DNA from: CAZMLC01 sp964567125
Lineage (GTDB): Bacteria; Verrucomicrobiota; Kiritimatiellia; RFP12; UBA1067
Reading direction: 5' to 3'
Assembly: GCA_964567125.1 (NCBI GenBank)
Contig: CAZMLC010000081.1
Location: forward strand, 1 to 11,874
Length of the DNA: 11,874 nt
Below, in pieces: positions 1 to 6,848 of the stretch; the first letter of the stretch is position 1; every line of letters begins with the position of its first letter. The position numbers and the translations under genes are program-made. The notes beneath the pieces were generated by a model, which made no database searches, was not told the origin of the DNA, and saw only the letters and a program-made list of their open reading frames with translations.

Positions 1-588
1 GCCTGTGGAAAAAGTCTAGTCGGTCATCTTTTTCAACAGCTCGGCGTTGATGTTTTAGACGCTGATGTCGTTGTTCATCAGCTTGAAGCCTCGGGTGGCG
101 CAGCTGTTCTTCCTATTCAAAAAAGGTTCGGCTCCGAGGTTGTTGACAGTATGGGTGCCATTGATCGGACGCGCCTTGCTGCGCTGGTTTTCAGCGATGC
201 GCAGGCGCGTGCGGATCTACAGGCAATTGTGCATCCGCTCGTGCGTGCGGAGATAAGCCGTTGGTTGGATGCGCCCGCTGTGTCTGCGTCGCGTCGCGAT
301 GCGGTTCAGCTCAGGGCTGTCCTGATCCCGCTGTTGTTCGAGTGCGGATGGCACGACGAATGGGATCAGATTGTTTGCGTCGTAGCGGATCAGTCCGTTC
401 AAATTGATCGGCTGGTGCGGTTGCGTGGGTTTTCCGTTGAACAGGCCCATCAACGTATTTGTGCACAGATGCCCGTAGCGGAAAAAGCCGCGCGGTCGCA
501 CCATGTGATTATTAATAATTCGAGCCAGGAGATGCTGGCTGAAGAGGTCGAGCGCGTCTATCGACTTCTCGTGGAGAAATCCGAATGA
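1..588 (+). CDS. coaE: Dephospho-CoA kinase, 5' partial
   Basis: This enzyme phosphorylates the ribose 3'-hydroxyl of dephospho-CoA with ATP, the last step of CoA synthesis, in the cytosol. The frame is open from base 1 and 195 residues are visible. It begins inside the P-loop (ACGKS, visible residues 1-5), so only about a dozen N-terminal residues are missing compared with the E. coli protein. The CoaE signature DAD followed by a basic residue is at residues 20-26 (DADVVVH). The family's late VIINNSS motif is encoded near 506-526. The TGA stop overlaps the rho ATG by four bases (585-588), and the rho Shine-Dalgarno lies inside this gene. Coupling to rho suggests a shared transcript. An internal ATG at 151 is in frame but would remove the P-loop, so it is not the start. 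The identification is secure; the true start is outside the window. Confidence 0.95.
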   Translation, partial: ACGKSLVGHLFQQLGVDVLDADVVVHQLEASGGAAVLPIQKRFGSEVVDSMGAIDRTRLAALVFSDAQARADLQAIVHPLVRAEISRWLDAPAVSASRRDAVQLRAVLIPLLFECGWHDEWDQIVCVVADQSVQIDRLVRLRGFSVEQAHQRICAQMPVAEKAARSHHVIINNSSQEMLAEEVERVYRLLVEKSE

Positions 589-2240
589 GTACAGAACAAG
601 AGGGTTCAGATAACGTGCAGCCGCAGGCTCAGCAACCTGCCAGTTCCGTAACGCCCGTCATCCCTCCGAGTCGTTGGGGGGCGCGGTTCACCGCAAAACC
701 AACGGCTAAACCTTCTGCTGACCGGGCCGAGGCGGTGACGCCAGTCCAGAAACCTGCTGAGCATGTTCAGCTTGCGCCTGCGAACCAGGCTGCGACTTCC
801 CCGTCGCGCGATTCAAGTGGCGGCGGTGGACGCCATTCACCCTCGGGCGGCGGTGGCAGCCGGCAACGTCCGCAGAAGCCGCACCATGGCCGGAATAATC
901 AGCATCAGCGTCGGCCTCAGCAAGGCAAGCAGATGCGCCTTCCGCAAGGGATGGGCGATTATGAGCCGCTGCCAGAACCGCCAGCGCAGTCGGTTGATAA
1001 TGCACCGGTTGAGCCCTTGGAGTCCCAGGGTGGCGATGACCATGTCGTGGAAGCGCCGATCGTTGAAAAGCTGCCGGATCTCTACCTGACCGAGCTTCAG
1101 AAAATGGATGTGGCATCGCTGTTTGCGCTGATTCCTCATCTCAATCCTGAGGATCTGACCAATTCGCGCAAGCACGACATCATCTTTGAGATTATCCGCA
1201 GCTATTTGCGGCGCGGCGGCACTGTGATTACGAGTGGCGTTTTGGAGATTCTGCCCGACGGGTATGGATTTTTGCGCTCGCCCAAGAGCAACTATCTCCA
1301 GTGCCCGGAAGATGTCTACGTCTCGCCGTCGCAGGTCCGACGTTTTGGCTTGCGTACAGGCGACGTGATCGAGGGCCCGGTCCGCGATCCGAAGGAGAAG
1401 GAGCGCTTTTTCGCTTTGGGCCGCGTGGATACTATGAACGGCAAGCCGCCGGTTGAGGCGCGGCGTACGGTCTATTTTGAAAACCTGACGCCGCTCTTCC
1501 CGGATCGCCGCATTCAGCTGGAGACCAAGCCGGAAGAGATTTCAACGCGCGTGATGGACCTCTTTACGCCGATTGGGTTTGGACAGCGCGGTTTGATCGT
1601 GGCGCCGCCACGGACCGGTAAGACGGTGTTGCTGCAGAAGGTCGCGAATGCGATTTCAGCCAACCATCCGGATGCCGTGCTCTTTATTTTGCTGATTGAT
1701 GAACGTCCCGAGGAAGTGACGGACATGCAGCGCAATACCAAGGCGCAGGTGCTCTCCTCAACGTTTGATGAAGCGCCGGAGCGTCACGTCCAGGTCGCGG
1801 AAATGGTGATCGAAGTGGCCAAGCGTCAGGTCGAAAACGGCAAAGATGTGATCATCCTGCTCGACAGCATCACGCGTCTGGCGCGCGCCTACAACACGGT
1901 GCAGCCGAACAGCGGCAAGATTCTCTCCGGCGGTGTCGATGCCAATGCGCTGCATAAGCCGAAACGGTTCTTCGGCGCGGCGCGTAACATCGAAAACGGC
2001 GGCAGTCTGACAATCATCGCTACGGCGCTGGTCGATACGGGCAGCCGCATGGACGAGGTGATTTTTGAAGAGTTCAAAGGTACGGGCAATATGGAGCTCT
2101 GTCTGGACCGCCAGCTGACCGANNNNNNNNNNNNNNNNNNNNNNNNNNNNNNNNNNNNNNNNNNNNNNNNNNNNNNNNNNNNNNNNNNNNNNNNNNNNNN
2201 NNNNNNNNNNNNNNNNNNNNNNCCCGTCTCGCGATTCTAA
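585..2240 (+). CDS. rho: Transcription termination factor Rho (internal assembly gap)
   Basis: Rho is a hexameric RNA-dependent ATPase and helicase that ends transcription. Residues 1-165 are a low-complexity extension rich in Pro, Gln, Gly and Arg, with GGGG runs at about 79-82 and again a few residues on; E. coli Rho lacks it. The Rho N-terminal helical domain starts near residue 167. The cold-shock-like primary RNA site follows at about 218-285 (GVLEILPDGYGFL start). Walker A is PPRTGKT at 341-347 with Lys346, and Walker B ends in Asp427. The Q-loop SGK is at 443-445, and FKGTGNMEL of the R-loop region is at about 497-505. Sequence is lost after residue 512 into 100 N. The tandem stops TAA-TAG (2238-2243) suggest the true end, read as SRF-stop, but the frame across the gap is not assured. 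By comparison with E. coli about 69 residues should follow residue 512, whereas the nominal frame allows 39. GGAGA at 573-577 gives a good ribosome site seven bases before the ATG. Confidence 0.95.
   Translation: MSTEQEGSDNVQPQAQQPASSVTPVIPPSRWGARFTAKPTAKPSADRAEAVTPVQKPAEHVQLAPANQAATSPSRDSSGGGGRHSPSGGGGSRQRPQKPHHGRNNQHQRRPQQGKQMRLPQGMGDYEPLPEPPAQSVDNAPVEPLESQGGDDHVVEAPIVEKLPDLYLTELQKMDVASLFALIPHLNPEDLTNSRKHDIIFEIIRSYLRRGGTVITSGVLEILPDGYGFLRSPKSNYLQCPEDVYVSPSQVRRFGLRTGDVIEGPVRDPKEKERFFALGRVDTMNGKPPVEARRTVYFENLTPLFPDRRIQLETKPEEISTRVMDLFTPIGFGQRGLIVAPPRTGKTVLLQKVANAISANHPDAVLFILLIDERPEEVTDMQRNTKAQVLSSTFDEAPERHVQVAEMVIEVAKRQVENGKDVIILLDSITRLARAYNTVQPNSGKILSGGVDANALHKPKRFFGAARNIENGGSLTIIATALVDTGSRMDEVIFEEFKGTGNMELCLDRQLTXXXXXXXXXXXXXXXXXXXXXXXXXXXXXXXXXXPVSRF
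2123..2222. other. Assembly gap (100 N) inside rho
   Basis: Exactly 100 N replace the C-terminal part of rho. The second gap in the window is also exactly 100, so this looks like a placeholder of unknown true length. Comparison with E. coli Rho suggests about 190 bases are missing if the TAA at 2238 is the real stop. Confidence 0.95.
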
Positions 2241-2254
2241 TAGAAACAATCGAG

Positions 2255-2285
2255 GGGGTATGCTATACTGATACCTCATTTTTTT
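2255..2285 (+). terminator. Candidate intrinsic terminator after rho
   Basis: GGGGTAT (2255-2261) pairs with ATACCTC (2271-2277), seven pairs including one G-U, around a nine-base loop. One A and seven T (2279-2285) follow. The layout fits a weak to moderate Rho-independent terminator 15 bases after the presumed rho stop. The loop also carries a candidate tig promoter -10, so the element may work as either or both. Confidence 0.5.
2261..2269 (+). promoter_or_regulatory. Candidate extended -10 promoter for tig
   Basis: TGCTATACT is a TGn extended -10 with a five-of-six match to TATAAT at 2264-2269. No good -35 hexamer lies 16-18 bases upstream, so it would rely on the TG extension. A start near 2276 would leave about 25 bases of leader. 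That leader contains AAGGA at 2289-2293, seven bases before the tig ATG. The match is plausible but has no support beyond sequence. Confidence 0.4.
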
Positions 2286-2300
2286 GAAAAGGAAGCAAGG

Positions 2301-3590
2301 ATGAAAATTGATACGTTGAATGTGAATCCATGTCGTCTCAAGATGACCGTGAAGGCCGAAGCAGACGAGACGCGTGGGGATTATGATCAAGTCGTAAGTG
2401 CATTTGTCAAGAATGGGCGGGTTCCTGGATTTCGTCCTGGCAAAGTTCCTGTTGAGATGGTCAAGCGCGTTTACACAAAGGAGATCAACGAAGAGGTGAA
2501 CTCGCGTGTGCTGCGCACTTTGTATAAGAAAGCTGTTGAGCAGGAGCAGATCAAGCTGGTGAATCTGGTGAATATCGAGGACGTCCGTTTTTCGCCGGAA
2601 TCCGGGATGACCGCTGTATTCGAGCTGGATATCGAGCCGACCTTCACGGTGCCGAACTATGCGAAGTTGCCGGTCCAGGCGGAGACGCCTTCGGTGACGG
2701 ATGAAGAGGTCGGCGCGCATGTCGAGCGCATCCGCGAAGCGTATGCCAAGTTTGAAGAAGCTGCCGCGGATTACGCGGCGCAGTCGAAAGACATGGTCTG
2801 CGTGGATTTCGAAGGTAAGATCGCGGGCCAGCCGATTGTGGAAATCCTGGCTTCGGCCAAGTCGATCTCATCGGCCAAGGATTACTGGACGCAGCTGGAC
2901 GAGGATCGCTTCCTGCCCGAGCTGGTCAAGGCCCTGATCGGCATGAAAGCCGGCGAGAACAAAGAGATCGAGTTCACCTTTGAGGGCGAGTATCTGCCGG
3001 AAGAGCTGAAGGGCAAGGCTGCGGTCTATACCCTCGCGATGAAGACGATCCGCTCACGCCGTCTGCTGAACGACGAAGAACTGTGCCAGCAGATGAAGGT
3101 CGAGAATATGGACAAGCTCTGCGAGCAGTCCAAGGCTTCCCTGCTCAACAACAAGCAGGCCGGCGAAATGCGTCGCCGTGAAGGCGCGGTGATCGAGGCG
3201 TTGCTGAAGGATGCTGATTTTGAGTTGCCGGAATCGCAGGTTGCGGATGAAGTGACAGCCACGCTTGAACGCATGGCGGCGGATGCGCAGCGTCAGGGCG
3301 TGAAGCCGGAAGATCTGGAGCGCAATCGTGCGGAGATCATTGAAAACGCCACGACGAGCGCCAAGCGCCAGTTGCGGTTGCGCTACATTCTGGGCGCGAT
3401 TGCGGATGAGAAGAAGATCGATATTGCGGATGCCGATGTGGATGCTTGGATCGCCGAGGCTGCAACGGAGTACCGCATGACAGCGCCGCAGCTGCGCGCG
3501 CGAGTCGAAAAGAATGGGCGGATGGATGAATTGCGGAAGCAGATCCGCGATCAGAAGACGCTCAAAGCAATTGTGGAGAGTTTGGCATGA
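2301..3590 (+). CDS. tig: Trigger factor, ribosome-associated chaperone
   Basis: Trigger factor binds the ribosome at the exit tunnel and shelters nascent chains. The 429 residues match the family length (432 in E. coli). The N-terminal ribosome-binding domain carries the signature GFRPGKVP at residues 43-50. The middle FKBP-like domain spans roughly 150-255, from about KDMVCVDFEGKI to the conserved ELKGKAA stretch. It is divergent: where E. coli has IPGF in the prolyl-isomerase pocket, this protein reads LPEL, and the loop before it looks longer. The helical C-terminal chaperone domain fills the rest. The start is supported by AAGGA at 2289-2293. The TGA overlaps the clpP ATG by four bases, the classic tig-clpP-clpX arrangement linking folding of new chains to proteolysis. 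The identification is secure; isomerase activity is doubtful. Confidence 0.96.
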   Translation: MKIDTLNVNPCRLKMTVKAEADETRGDYDQVVSAFVKNGRVPGFRPGKVPVEMVKRVYTKEINEEVNSRVLRTLYKKAVEQEQIKLVNLVNIEDVRFSPESGMTAVFELDIEPTFTVPNYAKLPVQAETPSVTDEEVGAHVERIREAYAKFEEAAADYAAQSKDMVCVDFEGKIAGQPIVEILASAKSISSAKDYWTQLDEDRFLPELVKALIGMKAGENKEIEFTFEGEYLPEELKGKAAVYTLAMKTIRSRRLLNDEELCQQMKVENMDKLCEQSKASLLNNKQAGEMRRREGAVIEALLKDADFELPESQVADEVTATLERMAADAQRQGVKPEDLERNRAEIIENATTSAKRQLRLRYILGAIADEKKIDIADADVDAWIAEAATEYRMTAPQLRARVEKNGRMDELRKQIRDQKTLKAIVESLA

Positions 3591-4195
3591 GCCCGAACAG
3601 TTCAATGCTGATCCCGATGGTCGTCGAACAGACCGGCCGCGGGGAGCGTTCCTATGATATCTACTCGCGCTTGCTGCTCGACCGGATTATTTTTATCGGG
3701 TCGGGTATCAACGATGAAATCAGCAACCTGATCATTGCGCAGTTGCTGTTTCTGCAATCGCAGGATGCGACGAAGGATATTTCGGTCTACATCAATTCGC
3801 CCGGAGGGTCGGTGACCGCCGGTCTGGCCATTTACGACACGATGCGCTATCTGACGTGCGATGTGGCCACGTATTGCGTGGGGCAGGCCGCCAGCATGGG
3901 CGCTGTCCTGCTGGCTGCGGGAGCCAAGGGGAAACGCTTCTCCTTGCCGAATGCGCGCATCATGATCCATCAGCCCTGGGGCGGCGCTGAAGGCAAGGCG
4001 ACGGACATCAGCATCGCGGCCAAGGAAATTTTGCGTCTGAAAGACCGCCTGAACGAGATCCTCTCGTTCCATACGGGCAAGAGCGTTGAAACCTTGACGG
4101 CGGATACGGAACGCGATTATTTCATGTCAGCGGAAGAGGCCAAGGCCTATGGGCTGGTCGATGAAGTGTTGACGAAGCGCACGTTGGAGAAATAG
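3587..4195 (+). CDS. clpP: ATP-dependent Clp protease proteolytic subunit
   Basis: ClpP is a serine peptidase that forms a double heptameric ring and degrades proteins fed by ClpX or ClpA-type unfoldases. The 202 residues are a normal length. The catalytic triad is visible as Ser103 (QAASMGA), His128 (MIHQPWGG) and Asp177 (TERDYFMSAEEA). The oligomer and oxyanion region INSPGGSVTAG is also present. The chosen ATG overlaps the tig stop (ATGA), with GGAG at 3575-3578 eight bases upstream inside tig. A second in-frame ATG at 3605 (MLIPMVVEQ) could also be used; the short difference would fall in the propeptide. clpX follows after three bases, so the two partners are made from one message. Confidence 0.97.
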   Translation: MSPNSSMLIPMVVEQTGRGERSYDIYSRLLLDRIIFIGSGINDEISNLIIAQLLFLQSQDATKDISVYINSPGGSVTAGLAIYDTMRYLTCDVATYCVGQAASMGAVLLAAGAKGKRFSLPNARIMIHQPWGGAEGKATDISIAAKEILRLKDRLNEILSFHTGKSVETLTADTERDYFMSAEEAKAYGLVDEVLTKRTLEK

Positions 4196-4198
4196 TGG

Positions 4199-5461
4199 AT
4201 GGCGAAGCGCAACAATAAACTGACCTGTTCATTTTGCGGGCGGGGCGAAGACGAGTGCGGCGGGATTATTCCAGGGCCTGAAGCCAATATTTGCTTTGAC
4301 TGCGTGAACGTCTGTAGCGAATTGATCAACGAAAAATTGGGTCCGAAAGCCACGGAAGCGCGCGCAGCGAAGGCTGCCGCGGCCCTGCCGAAGCTGAACG
4401 TGCCTAAACCGACGGAGATCAAGGCGTTTTTGGATCAATATGTGATCGGACACGATCAGACCAAGAAGATGCTCTCCGTGGCGGTGCACAACCACTACAA
4501 GCGGTTGACGCAGAAGTCTGCGAAGCATGAAGATGCCTTTGCGGATGTCGAGATTGAAAAGAGCAACATCCTGATGATCGGACCGACAGGATGCGGGAAG
4601 ACGCTCTTTGCGCGTACGCTGGCGAAGATGCTGGATGTGCCCTTCGCAATCGCAGATGCCACGACGCTAACCGAGGCCGGTTATGTCGGCGAGGATGTCG
4701 AGAACATCCTGCTCTATCTGATCCAGGCCGCGGATGGCGACATTGCGCGCGCGGAGCGCGGCATTGTCTATGTCGATGAGATTGACAAAATCGCACGCAA
4801 GACGGAGAATGTTTCCATTACGCGCGATGTTTCCGGTGAGGGTGTGCAGCAGGCGCTGCTGAAGATTCTGGAGGGTACGGAGTCGCGTGTGCCGCCGCAA
4901 GGGGGACGCAAGCATCCTCAGCAAGAGTATTTGAAGATCAATACGCGCAACATCCTCTTTATCTGCGGCGGGGCCTTCGTGGGCTTGGAGTCGATAATCA
5001 AGCAGCGCGAAGGACGGCGTGTGATTGGTTACAAGGAAGTAGCTCACAAGGGAAAAGCAGCCGAAGCATCCAGCACAACGCAGCAGGCGTTGGAGGTGCA
5101 GCCTGAGGATTTGATCCGTTTCGGATTGATTCCCGAGTTTGTCGGACGTCTGCCGGTGATCGCCTCCATGGCGGAAATGACCGAAGATGATTTGATGCGG
5201 GTCTTGACCGAGCCTAAGAATTGTCTTGTTCGTCAGTATCAGAAACTGCTTGCGATGGAAGGCATTGAGCTGACGTTTGAGGATGCGGCATTGCGTGCCA
5301 TGGCACAGCTGGCGATGAAACGTAAGACGGGCGCGCGTGGATTGCGTGCGGTGATGGAGGCGTTCATGATGGAGATCATGTACACCGCGCCGGGCAATAC
5401 AGCGTGCAAGAAGATCACCATCACGGCCGAGCTCGTTCGTGAACGGTGCGGTGCGGAATAA
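4199..5461 (+). CDS. clpX: ATP-dependent Clp protease unfoldase subunit ClpX
   Basis: ClpX is a hexameric AAA+ unfoldase that selects substrates and threads them into ClpP. The 420 residues fit the family. The N-terminal zinc-binding domain has Cys10, Cys13, Cys32 and Cys35 (CxxC-x18-CxxC). Walker A is GPTGCGKT at 128-135 (Lys134). The GYVG pore loop is at 161-164 and Walker B is at 193-196 (DEID). The arginine-finger region EFVGR has Arg317, and sensor 2 GAR has Arg380. The ClpP-docking loop, usually IGF, reads IGY at 276-278. The start ATG follows the clpP stop by three bases, with GGAGA at 4186-4190. An in-frame GTG at 4196 is immediately upstream and less likely. The protein should pair with the ClpP encoded just before it. 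Confidence 0.97.
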   Translation: MAKRNNKLTCSFCGRGEDECGGIIPGPEANICFDCVNVCSELINEKLGPKATEARAAKAAAALPKLNVPKPTEIKAFLDQYVIGHDQTKKMLSVAVHNHYKRLTQKSAKHEDAFADVEIEKSNILMIGPTGCGKTLFARTLAKMLDVPFAIADATTLTEAGYVGEDVENILLYLIQAADGDIARAERGIVYVDEIDKIARKTENVSITRDVSGEGVQQALLKILEGTESRVPPQGGRKHPQQEYLKINTRNILFICGGAFVGLESIIKQREGRRVIGYKEVAHKGKAAEASSTTQQALEVQPEDLIRFGLIPEFVGRLPVIASMAEMTEDDLMRVLTEPKNCLVRQYQKLLAMEGIELTFEDAALRAMAQLAMKRKTGARGLRAVMEAFMMEIMYTAPGNTACKKITITAELVRERCGAE

Positions 5462-5507
5462 GCGATTACGTTCCGGAGTTCCCCGCGCAGGGGAAACCGG
5501 ATATCGC
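5462..5507 (+). promoter_or_regulatory. Intercistronic hairpin between clpX and panD
   Basis: The segment starts on the base after the clpX stop and can fold into a long interrupted stem. The pairs are GCGAT (5462-5466) with ATCGC (5503-5507), TCCGG (5472-5476) with CCGGA (5497-5501), and TTCCCC (5479-5484) with GGGGAA (5490-5495), closing a GCGCA loop. No T-run follows; the next bases are the purine-rich panD leader. It is therefore unlikely to be an intrinsic terminator. An mRNA processing or stability element, or a structure setting panD expression, is more likely. The function is inferred. Confidence 0.6.
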
Positions 5508-5526
5508 AGGAAAAAGAAGTGATCGT

Positions 5527-5886
5527 ATGATGTGCACACTACTCAAAGCCAAACTTCATCATATCCGCGTGACCGAGGCGAACAAGGAGTATGAGGGCAG
5601 CCTCACCATCGATGAAGATCTGATGGATGCGGTTGGCATTGTGAATTTCGAAAAACTGCTCATTGCGAACCTCGACAATGGCAAGCGTCTGGAGACGTAT
5701 GCGATCCGGGGTCCGCGTGGAAGCGGCGTCTGCTGTCTCAACGGGGCGGCCGCGTACAAGGGTTCCGTGGGCGATCGTCTCATTGTGATGACGTGGTGTC
5801 ATCTTGATGCGGCTGAGTGCAAATCCCACGCGCCGCGTATCGTGCGGTTGAACGATAAAAACCGTATTATCGCGACGGCGGTGTAA
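5527..5886 (+). CDS. panD: Aspartate 1-decarboxylase (pyruvoyl type)
   Basis: PanD converts L-aspartate to beta-alanine for pantothenate and CoA synthesis. It is made as a proenzyme that cleaves itself at Gly24-Ser25 to form the pyruvoyl group. The 119 residues fit the family. From the ATG at 5527, Lys9, Tyr22, Gly24, Ser25, Arg54, Thr57, Tyr58 and Asn72 fall exactly at their E. coli positions. This favours that start over the adjacent ATG at 5530. An upstream ATG at 5446 lies inside clpX and would add a non-conserved tail. The ribosome site is weak (AGAAG at 5515-5519, or AGGA at 5508-5511 with long spacing), and a hairpin precedes it. The gene lies between clpX and accD, so precursor supply for CoA is grouped with malonyl-CoA synthesis. 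Confidence 0.96.
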   Translation: MMCTLLKAKLHHIRVTEANKEYEGSLTIDEDLMDAVGIVNFEKLLIANLDNGKRLETYAIRGPRGSGVCCLNGAAAYKGSVGDRLIVMTWCHLDAAECKSHAPRIVRLNDKNRIIATAV

Positions 5887-5970
5887 ATTTGTGTGGTGTT
5901 TTGATTGATGTGTCAGGACGCTGAGCGTGTCGATGGCACAAAGGCAAAAGGATAGTAAGGAGAAACGAAT

Positions 5971-6804
5971 ATGGCTTGGTTTGAGAAAGCGACTGAGACG
6001 CCGTTGCGCGTACCCACCGAGGCGGTTTGGACCGTCTGCCCATCCTGCAAGGCATACATTGAAAAGGCTGCATGGAAAGCCGCGGATAAAGTCTGTCCGC
6101 GGTGCAATTTCCACGATCGCCTGGGATGTCGTGAGCGCGTTGCCTTATTGACCGATGCAGGCAGTTTCACGGAGTTGGATGCCGCAGTGAGCTTTAACGA
6201 TCCGCTGAGTTTCAAGGACCCGAGCGGAGAGACCTATCGCAACAAGGCGCAGGCTGCGGTCCAGAAGACGGGCGTGGGTGAGTCGGTACTGACGGGTACG
6301 GCGACCATTGAAAAGATCCCCGTGGTGCTGGGCGTCATGGATTTCAAATTTCTGGGCGGAAGCTTGGGCAGCGGCACGGGCGAGCGTATTTTGCTGGCTG
6401 CGGAGAAGGCGCTGGAGCTGAAGCGTCCGCTGATTATCGCCACTGCGTCGGGCGGTGCACGCATGCACGAAGGCATTATTTCGCTGATGCAGATGGCTAA
6501 GACCTGCGCTGCGATTGCGCGTCTGAAAGAAGCGGGCTTGCCCTACATCGCGCTGTTGACCGACCCGACAACGGGCGGTGTTTCCGCCAGCTACGCCATG
6601 GTCGGCGATCTGAATATCGCTGAGCCGAAGGCGCTGATCGGGTTTGCGGGCCGTCGCGTGATCGAACAGACGATCAAGCAGAAGCTGCCGGATGATTTCC
6701 AGACTGCGGAGTATACGCTGTCGCACGGGTTCATTGACCACATTGTTCAACGCAAGGAGCTGAAGGCATTCATCGCGAAGGTCCTGCGTTATGCCGGTTG
6801 CTAA
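5971..6804 (+). CDS. accD: Acetyl-CoA carboxylase carboxyltransferase subunit beta
   Basis: AccD with AccA transfers CO2 from carboxybiotin to acetyl-CoA, giving malonyl-CoA for fatty acid synthesis. The 277 residues are slightly shorter than E. coli AccD (304), mostly at the ends. An N-terminal zinc ribbon has Cys23, Cys26, Cys42 and Cys45. The crotonase-like carboxyltransferase core includes SGGARM at 160-165 and the TTGGVSAS stretch with Gly202-Gly203. The start has a strong ribosome site, AAGGAG at 5957-5962, eight bases before the ATG. The 84-base spacer after panD shows no convincing promoter or terminator. accA follows 44 bases downstream, so the two subunits are made from adjacent genes. 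The biotin carrier and carboxylase genes (accB, accC) are not in the window. Confidence 0.97.
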   Translation: MAWFEKATETPLRVPTEAVWTVCPSCKAYIEKAAWKAADKVCPRCNFHDRLGCRERVALLTDAGSFTELDAAVSFNDPLSFKDPSGETYRNKAQAAVQKTGVGESVLTGTATIEKIPVVLGVMDFKFLGGSLGSGTGERILLAAEKALELKRPLIIATASGGARMHEGIISLMQMAKTCAAIARLKEAGLPYIALLTDPTTGGVSASYAMVGDLNIAEPKALIGFAGRRVIEQTIKQKLPDDFQTAEYTLSHGFIDHIVQRKELKAFIAKVLRYAGC

Positions 6805-6848
6805 TGCGTGATTGAGTCATTTAACATTCTGAGGGATAGGATTTAACT

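Noticed and set aside
1758..2720. Minus-strand open frame of 320 codons across the rho/tig boundary
   Set aside because: It reads through the 100-N gap and lies opposite conserved Rho and trigger factor motifs. The product looks like no protein family.
5446..5526. Longer panD start inside clpX
   Set aside because: It would add 27 residues absent from PanD, lies partly in clpX and includes the hairpin. Starting at 5527 puts every catalytic residue at its E. coli number.
5911..5932. Possible terminator between panD and accD
   Set aside because: Only a four-pair stem (ACGC/GCGT) can form and no T-run follows, so readthrough into accD is more likely.
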